Source: Leptospira sp. WS4.C2
GTDB taxonomy: Bacteria; Spirochaetota; Leptospiria; Leptospirales; Leptospiraceae
NCBI RefSeq assembly: GCF_040833985.1
Contig: NZ_CP162139.1
Span: forward strand, 868,001-932,000
Reading direction: 5' to 3'
DNA length: 64,000 nt
Shown here: positions 1-7,109 of the stretch, one piece after another
Layout of the letters: each line of letters begins with the position of its first letter
Position numbering within the stretch: position 1 is the stretch's first letter
Notes under the pieces: model-generated
Seen by the model: the letters and a program-made list of their open reading frames with translations, nothing else
The model's database searches: none
Told to the model about the DNA's origin: nothing
Position numbers and translations under genes: made by a program

Positions 1-1
1 A

Positions 2-412
2 TTTGCTGGTTCCTTATATACAGATGAGGAAACCCAAAAGAAGATTTTGGAACGCACTGGATCTGTTCCAGACCTCATCACTTGGGGAGATTATTTCCAA
101 ACCGAAGTGGCTTCACGTTATTTTTTAGAATCGGAAGAGTCACTCCAGAGAATCGTAGATACCATCCGTTTTGACCTAATCTCTGCTCATTTGATCTTTA
201 GTGGAAAACCGGACCATTACAAAGACAAAATTAGAGCAGAAGTTTTGGTGAGTAAAGGAATCGATGCCGCTCTTCCGAATCAAAATTTGGAAACCCAACA
301 CCTAGAAATCCTACTCAACTACTTTGAAAATATGGAGATCGGGAACAAACCTTTATCTTTACAAGATAAAGCCTGGTACGAATCCTTTCAGATAGATGAA
401 ATCGCGATTTGA
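2..412 (+). CDS. Partial hypothetical protein, 5' end outside window
   Basis: The reading frame is open from the left edge of the window to a TGA at 410-412, so only the C-terminal 136 or so residues are seen. A TTG at 47 could be read as a start, but coding-like sequence continues upstream of it, so a truncated gene is more likely. The protein is soluble and mostly helical, rich in charged residues, with no signal peptide or membrane segment in the visible part. I do not recognise the family. Its last 17 nt overlap the start of the crotonase-like gene at 396, which suggests the two are co-transcribed and translationally coupled. Confidence 0.6.
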   Translation, partial: FAGSLYTDEETQKKILERTGSVPDLITWGDYFQTEVASRYFLESEESLQRIVDTIRFDLISAHLIFSGKPDHYKDKIRAEVLVSKGIDAALPNQNLETQHLEILLNYFENMEIGNKPLSLQDKAWYESFQIDEIAI

Positions 413-1214
413 ATCCAAAGAGTATGAATTCCTAAAAATTGAATCCCGTGAAACCGAAGATGGAAGAATTGTTTCCATCTTCTTAAACAATCCCACTTCC
501 CGCAATTCCATGACCTGGAAAATGGGGGAAGAGTTTGCCGACGTAATCCATTCCATTAAAAAAGAAAAAGTCCTACCGCGTGTTGTGATCATCTCTGGTC
601 GCAACGATGTGTTTTGTGCCGGTGGTGACTTAAATTTGTTACGCTCTTTTTCTGAAAAATCGTTCTCGCAAAACAGACGTGATATGAGAAAGTTCTATGG
701 TTTCTTTTTATCAGTGCGTAAATTACCTGTTCCTGTCATTGCTGCCGTCAATGGACATGCGATTGGAGCAGGTCTTTCCTTAACCTTTGGTTGTGATCTA
801 AGAATTTTTGCAGAAGAAGGAAAGTATTCCTTTAACTTTGTAAGACTCGGAATTCATCCGGGTATGGGTTCTAGTTTTCTTTCTCCAGAACTGCTTGGAA
901 AGAGTTTGGGTGGGAGATTGTTACTCACTGGAGAAACTTTTGATGGTAAGTTTGCAAAAACTTGTGGGCTTGCGCTTGATTGCGTGCCTAAAACAGAAGT
1001 GTATGCACGCGCTATGGACCTTGCTTTATCTTTGTCAAAAGCCGCACCACTCGCCTTACAAGAATTAAAGAAGAATTTATACTCCTGGAAACAGCTAGAT
1101 AGCGCTCTAAAAAAAGAAGCAGAATCCCAAGCCCGAAACTTTATTTCGGACGACTTTAAAGAGACGATAAAAAGTATCCTAGAAAAGAGGGAACCAAAGT
1201 TTACTGGCAAATGA
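396..1214 (+). CDS. Enoyl-CoA hydratase/isomerase (crotonase) family protein
   Basis: A 272-residue protein of normal crotonase length. Fold signatures are clear: an oxyanion-hole motif FCAGGDL near residues 73-79, a second one NGHAIGAGL near 119-127, then CDLRIF and LGIHPGMG. Family members act on acyl-CoA thioesters in the cytoplasm in fatty-acid breakdown or related pathways. The two glutamates that hydrate the double bond in classical enoyl-CoA hydratases align here with Ser128 and Phe148, so simple hydratase activity is doubtful. A different crotonase reaction (isomerase, thioesterase-like or other) is possible, and the substrate cannot be told. The start at 396 overlaps the upstream gene by 17 nt. 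No strong Shine-Dalgarno sequence is visible, which fits translational coupling. Confidence 0.85.
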   Translation: MKSRFESKEYEFLKIESRETEDGRIVSIFLNNPTSRNSMTWKMGEEFADVIHSIKKEKVLPRVVIISGRNDVFCAGGDLNLLRSFSEKSFSQNRRDMRKFYGFFLSVRKLPVPVIAAVNGHAIGAGLSLTFGCDLRIFAEEGKYSFNFVRLGIHPGMGSSFLSPELLGKSLGGRLLLTGETFDGKFAKTCGLALDCVPKTEVYARAMDLALSLSKAAPLALQELKKNLYSWKQLDSALKKEAESQARNFISDDFKETIKSILEKREPKFTGK

Positions 1215-1215
1215 A

Positions 1216-1238
1216 AAATTTAGAAGGTTTCTAAATTT
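1216..1238. terminator. AT-rich inverted repeat after the crotonase gene
   Basis: Two perfect 10-nt arms (AAATTTAGAA and its complement) are separated by GGT, directly after the stop codon at 1214. There is no long T-run, so it is a weak terminator at best. It could instead be an mRNA 3' end stabiliser or an operator for the regulator gene that follows. Confidence 0.4.
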
Positions 1239-1280
1239 ATGACTCGACAAGGGTTTCTTAAGAGGTTACACCGAAGCTGA

Positions 1281-1979
1281 ATGGCGGATCTTCCACTCAA
1301 TCCTGATTGTTTTGCTTGTGATTATAAAAATCACAATGTTCTGCACTGTGCTGCACATGAAACCATTGAAAGGATCAATGAAGGAAAGGACTTTACCATC
1401 TTTCCTAGGGGAAAACACTTAGTGACCTCTGGGGTCAAAGCAGATGGCTTTTTCTTCATCAAGTCGGGACTTGTCCGCAGTTATGTCCAACTCGCCAGTG
1501 GAAAAGAACAAACCTTACGTTTGAGTGGACCGGGAGATTGGGTCGGATTTCGGGATTGTATTTCTGAATCAGTTTCACACCACAATGTAGTCGCAGTGGA
1601 AGACACCCACGCCTGTTACATCACAGGTGAGCTCATCGAAGCCTTAGTGGCGGATGATATCAACTTCCAGAAAGAAGTCTTCCGGCAAATGGCGAAGGAA
1701 TGGCAGGAGATGGAGGAACATGTCGTTTCTCTAGGCACTAAGCAGGTTCACGAAAAATTAGCAGAAATTCTCATCGTTTTGGACAATGCCCAGGGTCGAA
1801 AAAACCAAGTGGAGCTAAAAGTGACTCGTGATGTCCTTGCTACCTTTATCGGAACTAAAACCGAAACATTGGTTCGTGCTCTCTCCGACCTCAAAGCTCG
1901 TGAATTCATTTCCGTCGACAAAAACCGCATTGATATTCTGAACAGGGAAGCTTTGTATTCCCTTTCAAAAATCGCCTAA
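1281..1979 (+). CDS. FNR/CRP-family transcriptional regulator
   Basis: A 232-residue regulator with the CRP/FNR layout: N-terminal cyclic-nucleotide-binding-like beta-roll (about 25-120), long dimerisation helix (about 125-165) and C-terminal winged helix (about 175-225). The recognition helix carries E-T-L-V-R (196-200), like the E-x-x-S-R of FNR. Four cysteines resemble the Fe-S ligands of E. coli FNR: Cys10, Cys13 and Cys23 at the N terminus and Cys112 at the position of FNR Cys122. The spacing C-x2-C-x9-C differs from FNR (C-x2-C-x5-C). Oxygen or redox sensing is therefore inferred, not proven. A fifth cysteine is at 93. An AAGAGG sequence lies about 14 nt before the ATG. The gene is followed by a strong terminator, so the unit ends here. 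Confidence 0.85.
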   Translation: MADLPLNPDCFACDYKNHNVLHCAAHETIERINEGKDFTIFPRGKHLVTSGVKADGFFFIKSGLVRSYVQLASGKEQTLRLSGPGDWVGFRDCISESVSHHNVVAVEDTHACYITGELIEALVADDINFQKEVFRQMAKEWQEMEEHVVSLGTKQVHEKLAEILIVLDNAQGRKNQVELKVTRDVLATFIGTKTETLVRALSDLKAREFISVDKNRIDILNREALYSLSKIA

Positions 1980-2083
1980 TTTTTTTCACAGGTCTATTAA
2001 GCCCCAACGTCGGAATTCCGATGGTAGAAATGATTGATAATCAAGGTAGGGTCTGTTGCCTGATTTTACCTTAAGTCACTCCC

Positions 2084-2117
2084 GGGGGGGCTTTCCGAAA
2101 GGATTCCCCCTTTTTTT
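2084..2117 (+). terminator. Rho-independent terminator after the FNR-type regulator
   Basis: A G-rich arm (2084-2090) pairs with CCCCC at 2106-2110. An inner CTTT/AAAG stem closes a short loop, and seven T residues follow at 2111-2117. This is a textbook intrinsic terminator on the plus strand and separates the regulator gene from the rhomboid gene. Confidence 0.85.
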
Positions 2118-2161
2118 ATTTCCCTTGTTTCTTTCCAAGCCATCTAAATTCTGGAGGTTAC

Positions 2162-3109
2162 ATGTCTAGAAATCGAGGCCAGAGTCCTAGTTTATTTGGG
2201 AATCCCATCCTTCATCCCCTGAATGTAATTCTCATCATCAATTGTTTAATTTTTTTCCTTCAATACTTTGCTAACCAACAGTTAATTTATCGATTTGGAT
2301 TAACACCTGATTTCGTGTTAGGTGGTGCCATCTGGCAAGTCTTCACTTATGGTTTTTTACATGCGGTAGAACTCATTCCATTTCATTTACTTGTGAATAT
2401 GTATGGGATGTACATGTTAGGAACCAATATCATCCCAATCATTGGGAAGGCAAAATTTACTATTTTGTATTTTGCCTCTCAAATTGGGGCAGGTATCTTT
2501 GTGGTTCTGTCAGCATATCTGAACGAGGTGCTCGGTGGGAATATTCCTTTTTTAGAATCGATGACGACTCAAACCATCGGTGCTTCTGGGGCTCTTTTTG
2601 GTCTTCTTGCTCTCTTTGGTATATTTTATCCCAATGCAGAACTACTTTTATTTATTTTTCCAGTGAAAGCTAAAAATGCGGTTTGGGTCTCTCTTGTCAT
2701 TGGTTACCTGATTTCTCAAATTGGGAATGGAGCCATCTCGAACACCTGCCATTTGGGTGGGGCGCTCACGGCTTTACTCCTTTACAAAATTTTCCAAAAA
2801 CAAATCAAACCAGGAAGCCTTCCTTACATTCCGGGTTTGGAATGGGAATCACCTAGAGAAACCAAAATCCAGTCCAAAGCCAAACCACAAGTCATTGAGG
2901 ATCTTTTTCTGGATCAAAAAAAAATCAATGAAAATGTTCTCGGTCAGATTCATTCTAAAAAAGACAACTCATCAGTAATAAATTATTTACAAGGAATGCA
3001 AGTTGCAGACGCAAATATTTGTCCTCCGTCTACGTATAACACCGAGGATCCGATTTGTTTGCGCTGTGAATGGTTGGTAAATTGTGCATTCCGAAAGGCA
3101 AAAGAATAA
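2162..3109 (+). CDS. Rhomboid-family intramembrane serine protease
   Basis: A 315-residue polytopic inner-membrane protein. The rhomboid catalytic dyad is visible: Ser142 in GASG (140-143) and His197 in the CHLGG segment. The upstream H-x3-N motif (His75, Asn79) helps form the oxyanion site. About six membrane segments lie between residues 20 and 210. The remaining 105 residues form a soluble tail ending in a small cysteine-rich patch (Cys at about 287, 299, 302 and 308), which is not part of the usual rhomboid core and might bind metal. Such proteases cleave single-pass membrane proteins, but the substrate here is unknown. The start is supported by TGGAGG 5 nt upstream of the ATG. The gene stands alone between a terminator and a new promoter. 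Confidence 0.9.
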   Translation: MSRNRGQSPSLFGNPILHPLNVILIINCLIFFLQYFANQQLIYRFGLTPDFVLGGAIWQVFTYGFLHAVELIPFHLLVNMYGMYMLGTNIIPIIGKAKFTILYFASQIGAGIFVVLSAYLNEVLGGNIPFLESMTTQTIGASGALFGLLALFGIFYPNAELLLFIFPVKAKNAVWVSLVIGYLISQIGNGAISNTCHLGGALTALLLYKIFQKQIKPGSLPYIPGLEWESPRETKIQSKAKPQVIEDLFLDQKKINENVLGQIHSKKDNSSVINYLQGMQVADANICPPSTYNTEDPICLRCEWLVNCAFRKAKE

Positions 3110-3125
3110 TTTTTCGTCTAATTCC

Positions 3126-3152
3126 TTGACAGTCTTTTAAGATGGGGATAAT
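3126..3152 (+). promoter_or_regulatory. Candidate promoter for the gene at 3160
   Basis: TTGACA at 3126-3131 and GATAAT at 3147-3152 resemble sigma-70 elements, though the 15-nt spacer is short (TAATGA, with a 17-nt spacer, is the alternative). Initiation would fall near 3159-3161, right at the ATG at 3160, implying a leaderless or nearly leaderless transcript. Confidence 0.4.
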
Positions 3153-3159
3153 GAAAACC

Positions 3160-3630
3160 ATGCCTGTAGATAAGAAATCCTCAGTAGAAGAGGTTCTAAA
3201 ACGCGAAAAATTAGCAAAAGAATTCGAAAAAGAAAAACGTAGTTCGGAACAAAAAGCAATTGAACAAGCCGCTGCAAAATTGTCAGCACAGAGTCCAGAA
3301 ACAACTCCAGACTCTGCTAAATCTTCAAAATTCATTACTAATATCGACATAGCTTTTTCGCAAGCAAAGACTGACCTTCGTTTCTATTTCCTAAATGATG
3401 GAACCTATGCGGATGATTTTAAGAGGATGTTCCTAGAGAACGAATCTATATTCAAACGGTATGGTATTACGAGTCAGAAGTATTTGGAATATGTTCGTGA
3501 GTCTTTTGACCGTTATAAAAAAATTCATGATATGATGCCTTTGGATCCTATGAAACCCAAACACTTTAAGTACGTAGAAGATTCCATTTCGGAGCTTGTA
3601 CGAATGTTTAACCAACGTTTTGGAAAATAA
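3160..3630 (+). CDS. Small hypothetical protein, charged N-terminal helix
   Basis: Not recognised. The first 45 residues are very rich in Lys, Glu and Ala and look like a long helix or coiled coil. A low-complexity Ser/Pro/Thr stretch follows, then a compact helical C-terminal domain of about 105 residues rich in aromatic residues. There is no signal peptide, so it is probably cytoplasmic. In-frame ATGs also occur at 3142 and 3151, which would make the protein up to 162 residues. I prefer 3160 because a TTGACA promoter element lies 34 nt before it and the earlier ATGs fall within the promoter. It stands alone, with no operon partner visible. Confidence 0.65.
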   Translation: MPVDKKSSVEEVLKREKLAKEFEKEKRSSEQKAIEQAAAKLSAQSPETTPDSAKSSKFITNIDIAFSQAKTDLRFYFLNDGTYADDFKRMFLENESIFKRYGITSQKYLEYVRESFDRYKKIHDMMPLDPMKPKHFKYVEDSISELVRMFNQRFGK

Positions 3631-3726
3631 AAGGTTCTCCCGATTTTCCTCTAAAATCCACAGGATTTCCCTAAAAAACTGAGAAGATTTCTTACGTTAG
3701 TTGTTGGTTTCCATAGAGGGACTTGT

Positions 3727-3837
3727 TTGAAGGAACATTGGAAACGCATTCTTATTTTCTCAGTTATCGCTATGGTTTATTTTTTCTGGGTTTTTGTTGG
3801 GTATGATTTGGCAGGGGTTTTGGGTCTCGCTTCCTAA
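3727..3837 (+). CDS. Possible 36-residue single-pass membrane protein
   Basis: A short frame opens with TTG at 3727, 5 nt after a good Shine-Dalgarno sequence (AGAGGGA, 3715-3721), and ends at TAA 3835-3837. The product would be 36 residues: a positively charged start (Lys2, His4, Lys6, Arg7), one hydrophobic helix from about 8 to 25 rich in Ile, Val and Phe, and a short small-residue tail. This is the layout of small bacterial membrane proteins with a cytoplasmic N terminus. It sits in an otherwise empty 225-nt gap before hisB. Function unknown; it could be a chance frame, but the ribosome site and topology argue for a gene. Confidence 0.45.
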   Translation: MKEHWKRILIFSVIAMVYFFWVFVGYDLAGVLGLAS

Positions 3838-3855
3838 ACCTCCCCACATTCTCTC

Positions 3856-3885
3856 TTGACACCTGGGTTTTCTACCAAACATGCT
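3856..3885 (+). promoter_or_regulatory. Candidate promoter of the hisBHA-vkor operon
   Basis: A perfect TTGACA (3856-3861) is followed after 18 nt by CATGCT (3880-3885), a poor -10 match. Initiation would be near 3892, the preferred ATG of hisB. No correctly spaced Shine-Dalgarno sequence precedes that ATG, so a leaderless transcript is possible. Confidence 0.45.
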
Positions 3886-3891
3886 AGGAAT

Positions 3892-4473
3892 ATGGTGGAA
3901 TCAAGAAAGACATCCGAAACAGACATCCGGCTCGACCTAAACGTCCGAGGAACCGGGGTCTACCAGTTTGATACAGAAATCCCGTTTTTTGAGCATATGC
4001 TCTCTCATATCTCCAAACATGGACTGATTGATATGGATCTCAAACTCAGAGGAGATATTGGGATCGATTGCCACCATTCGGTGGAAGACACCGCCATCCT
4101 TATGGGACAAATGATCCACACTCAGTTAGGTGATAAAAAAGGAATCTTTCGTTACGGTCATTTTACCTTGCCTATGGATGAAGTCCTCACCACAGTTGCT
4201 GTGGATTTGGGCGGAAGGTTTTATTTTAAATACACGGGCCCGCTAATCGATGGGAAATTTGGAATTTACGACGCAGAACTAACACTCGAGTTTCTTCAGA
4301 AATTTGCGCTCAATGCCAAGATGAATTTACACGTAGTGGTTCATTACGGAGAAAATCGCCACCACATCCATGAATCTATTTTTAAGGCACTGGGTAAGGC
4401 TTTGCGTCAAGCAATCGCTATTGATACTGCCGCAAGTGATCAAATCCCTTCTACAAAAGGTATGTTGGAGTGA
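3892..4473 (+). CDS. hisB: Imidazoleglycerol-phosphate dehydratase
   Basis: Catalyses the dehydration of imidazole glycerol phosphate in histidine biosynthesis. The metal-binding histidine motifs are present: [28 protein letters not shown]. It is the monofunctional form, without a fused histidinol phosphatase. I use the ATG at 3892 (193 residues, normal family length, beginning [12 protein letters not shown]). An in-frame TTG at 3856 would add 12 residues, but that codon is part of the TTGACA promoter element. The stop overlaps the GTG start of hisH by 4 nt, so the two are coupled in one operon with hisA and the disulfide gene. hisF, needed with hisH, is not in this window. Confidence 0.95.
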   Translation: MVESRKTSETDIRLDLNVRGTGVYQFDTEIPFFEHMLSHISKHGLIDMDLKLRGDIGIDCHHSVEDTAILMGQMIHTQLGDKKGIFRYGHFTLPMDEVLTTVAVDLGGRFYFKYTGPLIDGKFGIYDAELTLEFLQKFALNAKMNLHVVVHYGENRHHIHESIFKALGKALRQAIAIDTAASDQIPSTKGMLE

Positions 4474-5096
4474 TTGTAGTTTTAGATTTTGGAATGGGAA
4501 ATATCCATTCCTTACTCAAAGCAGTTTCCTTATACACAAACGATTTTGAGTTCACAAGTGATATCGAAAAAGTCAAAAAAGCTGATAAAATCATTTTGCC
4601 TGGAGATGGGCATTTTGATAAAGCGATGCAGAACTTAAACGAAGCGGGATTTTCTTCTGTTTTAAAAGAACATGTGGATGCGAAAAAATCACTGCTAGGA
4701 ATTTGTATCGGTTATCAAGTGTTATTCGAGGATTCGGATGAAACTTCGAAAACGGGAACAACCATTCCTGGCCTTGGTCTCATCCGTGGAAAAATCCGAA
4801 AATTTGAAGGGAAAGCTAACCTCAAAGTTCCGCATATGGGTTGGAACAAACTCTTTGATATCAAGGCCAAAAATACAAAATTACTGAAAGGGATTCCAAA
4901 CGAATCCTTTATGTATTTTATCCATTCCTACCGGCCTGTGGGTGTAGACCGGTTGGATATCACAGCTAACTGCCATTATTACGGGGAATCCTTTCCTGCG
5001 GTTGTGGAAAAAGAAACTGTATTTGGAACCCAGTTCCATCCTGAAAAATCAGATACAACGGGACTAGGAATCCTTAAAAATTTTATAGAACTTTAA
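4470..5096 (+). CDS. hisH: Imidazole glycerol phosphate synthase, glutamine amidotransferase subunit
   Basis: Class I glutamine amidotransferase that releases ammonia from glutamine for HisF. At 208 residues it has the usual length. The triad is visible: nucleophile Cys79 in LGICIGYQ, and the His and Glu in QFHPEKS near the C terminus. GDGHFDKAM and the HSYRP segment are also typical. Translation starts at GTG 4470 inside the end of hisB (4-nt overlap), and one nucleotide separates its stop from hisA. The partner HisF must be encoded elsewhere. Confidence 0.95.
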   Translation: MIVVLDFGMGNIHSLLKAVSLYTNDFEFTSDIEKVKKADKIILPGDGHFDKAMQNLNEAGFSSVLKEHVDAKKSLLGICIGYQVLFEDSDETSKTGTTIPGLGLIRGKIRKFEGKANLKVPHMGWNKLFDIKAKNTKLLKGIPNESFMYFIHSYRPVGVDRLDITANCHYYGESFPAVVEKETVFGTQFHPEKSDTTGLGILKNFIEL

Positions 5097-5097
5097 T

Positions 5098-5844
5098 ATG
5101 TTAGTATTACCTGCTATAGATCTTTTAGACAACGAAGCTGTCCGTTTACTCCAAGGCGATTATTCCAAAAAAACTGTGTATTCTTCCGAACCGGAAAAAA
5201 TGATCCAAGTTTTTGAAGAACAAGGTGCCACTCTCATTCACATTGTGGACTTAAACGCAGCCAAAACTGGAAAGTCGGAAAACGAGAAAGCCATCCGTAA
5301 AATCAAAGACAAATGTTCCGTAGAGCTAGAGTTAGGTGGCGGAATTCGGTCTTTAGAAAATATGAAATTTTATGACGGACTTGGGGTCTCTCGATTTATT
5401 TTGGGAACCGTCGCTGTAGAAGATCCAAAGGTTGTGGAAGAGGGCTTAAGAAGTTATGGCCCGGATCGAATTGTGATCGGTGTGGATGCCAAAGACGGAT
5501 TCGTTCGAACCAAAGGTTGGGAAACCAACTCTGGAATCAAATACACTGAATTTTTAAAGTCGATGTATGGAATGGGCATCCGCCATGTGATCTTTACTGA
5601 CATATCGAAAGATGGGATGATGGCAGGACCAAACACTGCGGTTTATTTGGAGTTGTTGTCCCTATTCCCCGATTTGCAGTTAGTTGCTTCGGGAGGGGTC
5701 TCCTCAACTCAGGATTTAGTGGATTTGTATGAAGCCTCTAAGGGGAAGCTCTTTGGAGCCATCACTGGAAAGGCCATTTATGAAGGAAAATTAGACCTAA
5801 AAGAAAGTATCAGGATTCTAAGTAAGAAGAGGAATGAAAATTGA
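5098..5844 (+). CDS. hisA: ProFAR isomerase (HisA)
   Basis: TIM-barrel isomerase that converts ProFAR to PRFAR in histidine biosynthesis. 248 residues, normal length. The N terminus LPAIDLLDNEAVRL carries the catalytic Asp near residue 8. The phosphate-binding loops LGGGIRS and ASGGVSS, and the second catalytic Asp in GVDAKDG, are all present. It follows hisH by one nucleotide. Its TGA overlaps the ATG of the VKOR-thioredoxin gene (TGATG), so four genes are tightly linked. A trp-type bifunctional enzyme (PriA) is less likely because it sits between his genes. Confidence 0.95.
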   Translation: MLVLPAIDLLDNEAVRLLQGDYSKKTVYSSEPEKMIQVFEEQGATLIHIVDLNAAKTGKSENEKAIRKIKDKCSVELELGGGIRSLENMKFYDGLGVSRFILGTVAVEDPKVVEEGLRSYGPDRIVIGVDAKDGFVRTKGWETNSGIKYTEFLKSMYGMGIRHVIFTDISKDGMMAGPNTAVYLELLSLFPDLQLVASGGVSSTQDLVDLYEASKGKLFGAITGKAIYEGKLDLKESIRILSKKRNEN

Positions 5845-7076
5845 TGAATCGTAAGAATTTAGCATTAGCAGGGGTGATCGGTGGAGTCATTGGACTCATT
5901 GTCTCTTTCCTATTGGCAATTGAATACTTTGGCCTTGGCACAGAAAATGTAGCCAATTCCGCATGTTCCGCATTAGGTGGAGGAGACTCCTGTTTGAAAG
6001 TGGCAGAGAGTTCTTATTCGGCAATTCCGGGGGTTCCTTTTTTGGGGAATGTTCCAATCGCCTTACTTGGATTTGGGTTTTATGGATTACTTACGTATAC
6101 TTTCTTTTTGGTAACGAGAGCCCAATCAAACGAAGAAGTTTCTAAATTTATTTCTCTGCTTTTCCCCGTTTTGGTTTTGGGTCTGATTTTTGATTTGGTT
6201 TTATTTGGAATTTCAGTGGGGATTATCGGAACCATCTGCCAACTTTGTTTTGTCACTTATCTTGTCACCATTGCCCTTCTTGGCATTTTATTTCTACTTT
6301 GGAAAACAGAAGGAAAACCGAGCCTCAACTTTCCTTTGGCAATCAAAGAAGGAATTACAACTTTAGGACTCGTTTACTTTTTTAGTTTTTCTTTAGGATA
6401 TGCCTCAAGTAAAATGTGGGTGAGTGGATCCAATTCCAATACTTTAGCTACCTCACGAGGAATGGACTCAAAAGAAATCCAATCCAAAATTGCAGCTTAT
6501 TTCCAAGAACCAACTCTTGGAATCCAAGTAGCAGGTTCTCCTTTTATTGGCAAAAAAGATGCCCCCATAACGATTGTTAAATACGCAGACTATAACTGCG
6601 GACATTGTTTGCATACAAGCCATATTTTACATACTGTTCTTTCTGAATACGATGGAATGGTTCGAGTTGTTTATAAAAACTTTCCCTTAGATGGAACATG
6701 TAACCGTCTCATGCAACAACCAAGGCCTGGTGCTACTTCTTGTGTAGCTGCCATTGCAGCAATATGCGCCGACAAACAAGGGAAGTTCGAACCAATGTAT
6801 CGTGGGCTTTATGATAATTTAGAAAAAGGAGTGGCTCACACTGGATCTAGTGTTGTGAATTTAGCAAATGCGATTGGACTTAATGTTAATTCTTTGAAGG
6901 CATGTATGGCATCTAAGGAAGCACAAAACCAATTGAATGCAGAAATTGATGAAGCAGAAAAGTTGAATATTCAATCCACTCCTTCCCTCTACATCAACGA
7001 TAGAAAAATTGAGAGTGGAACACCAAATCCAATCTTTTTAAAGACTCTTCTGGAACAAATCATCCAAAAGATGTAA
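5844..7076 (+). CDS. VKOR - DsbA/thioredoxin fusion, disulfide-forming membrane protein
   Basis: A 410-residue fusion that should make and pass on disulfide bonds in the periplasm. The N-terminal half is a vitamin K epoxide reductase homologue with membrane helices at about 8-28, 70-92, 105-125, 130-152 and 172-190. Loop cysteines Cys41 and Cys50 and the quinone-side CxxC (Cys132, Cys135) are all present. The C-terminal half (about 225-410) is a thioredoxin-fold domain of DsbA/DsbG type with CGHC at 252-255 and a cis-proline in STPSLYI. Such fusions replace separate DsbB and DsbA proteins. The start codon overlaps the hisA stop. Co-transcription with histidine genes has no obvious metabolic logic and may just reflect tight packing. 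Confidence 0.92.
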   Translation: MNRKNLALAGVIGGVIGLIVSFLLAIEYFGLGTENVANSACSALGGGDSCLKVAESSYSAIPGVPFLGNVPIALLGFGFYGLLTYTFFLVTRAQSNEEVSKFISLLFPVLVLGLIFDLVLFGISVGIIGTICQLCFVTYLVTIALLGILFLLWKTEGKPSLNFPLAIKEGITTLGLVYFFSFSLGYASSKMWVSGSNSNTLATSRGMDSKEIQSKIAAYFQEPTLGIQVAGSPFIGKKDAPITIVKYADYNCGHCLHTSHILHTVLSEYDGMVRVVYKNFPLDGTCNRLMQQPRPGATSCVAAIAAICADKQGKFEPMYRGLYDNLEKGVAHTGSSVVNLANAIGLNVNSLKACMASKEAQNQLNAEIDEAEKLNIQSTPSLYINDRKIESGTPNPIFLKTLLEQIIQKM

Positions 7077-7085
7077 TTTGATTTG

Positions 7086-7109
7086 ATCACCTACTTGGAA
7101 GTAGGTGAT
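7086..7109. terminator. Perfect 9-bp hairpin between convergent genes
   Basis: ATCACCTAC and GTAGGTGAT flank a 6-nt loop. It begins 10 nt after the vkor fusion stop and includes the last codons and stop of the minus-strand synthase gene. There is no clear T-run on either side, so it may be a bidirectional stop signal or an mRNA 3'-end protector. Confidence 0.5.

Noticed and set aside
854..1210. Long frame on the minus strand inside the crotonase gene
   Set aside because: A shadow of the plus-strand gene, with no family resemblance or ribosome site.
2030..2050. TTGATAATCAA as an FNR box
   Set aside because: The half-sites are separated by one nucleotide instead of four. With correct spacing only the right half matches. 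It lies downstream of the regulator gene and before a terminator.
3652..3666. AAATCC-ACA-GGATTT hairpin after the gene ending at 3630
   Set aside because: The stem is only six base pairs with no T-run, so it is too weak to call a terminator.
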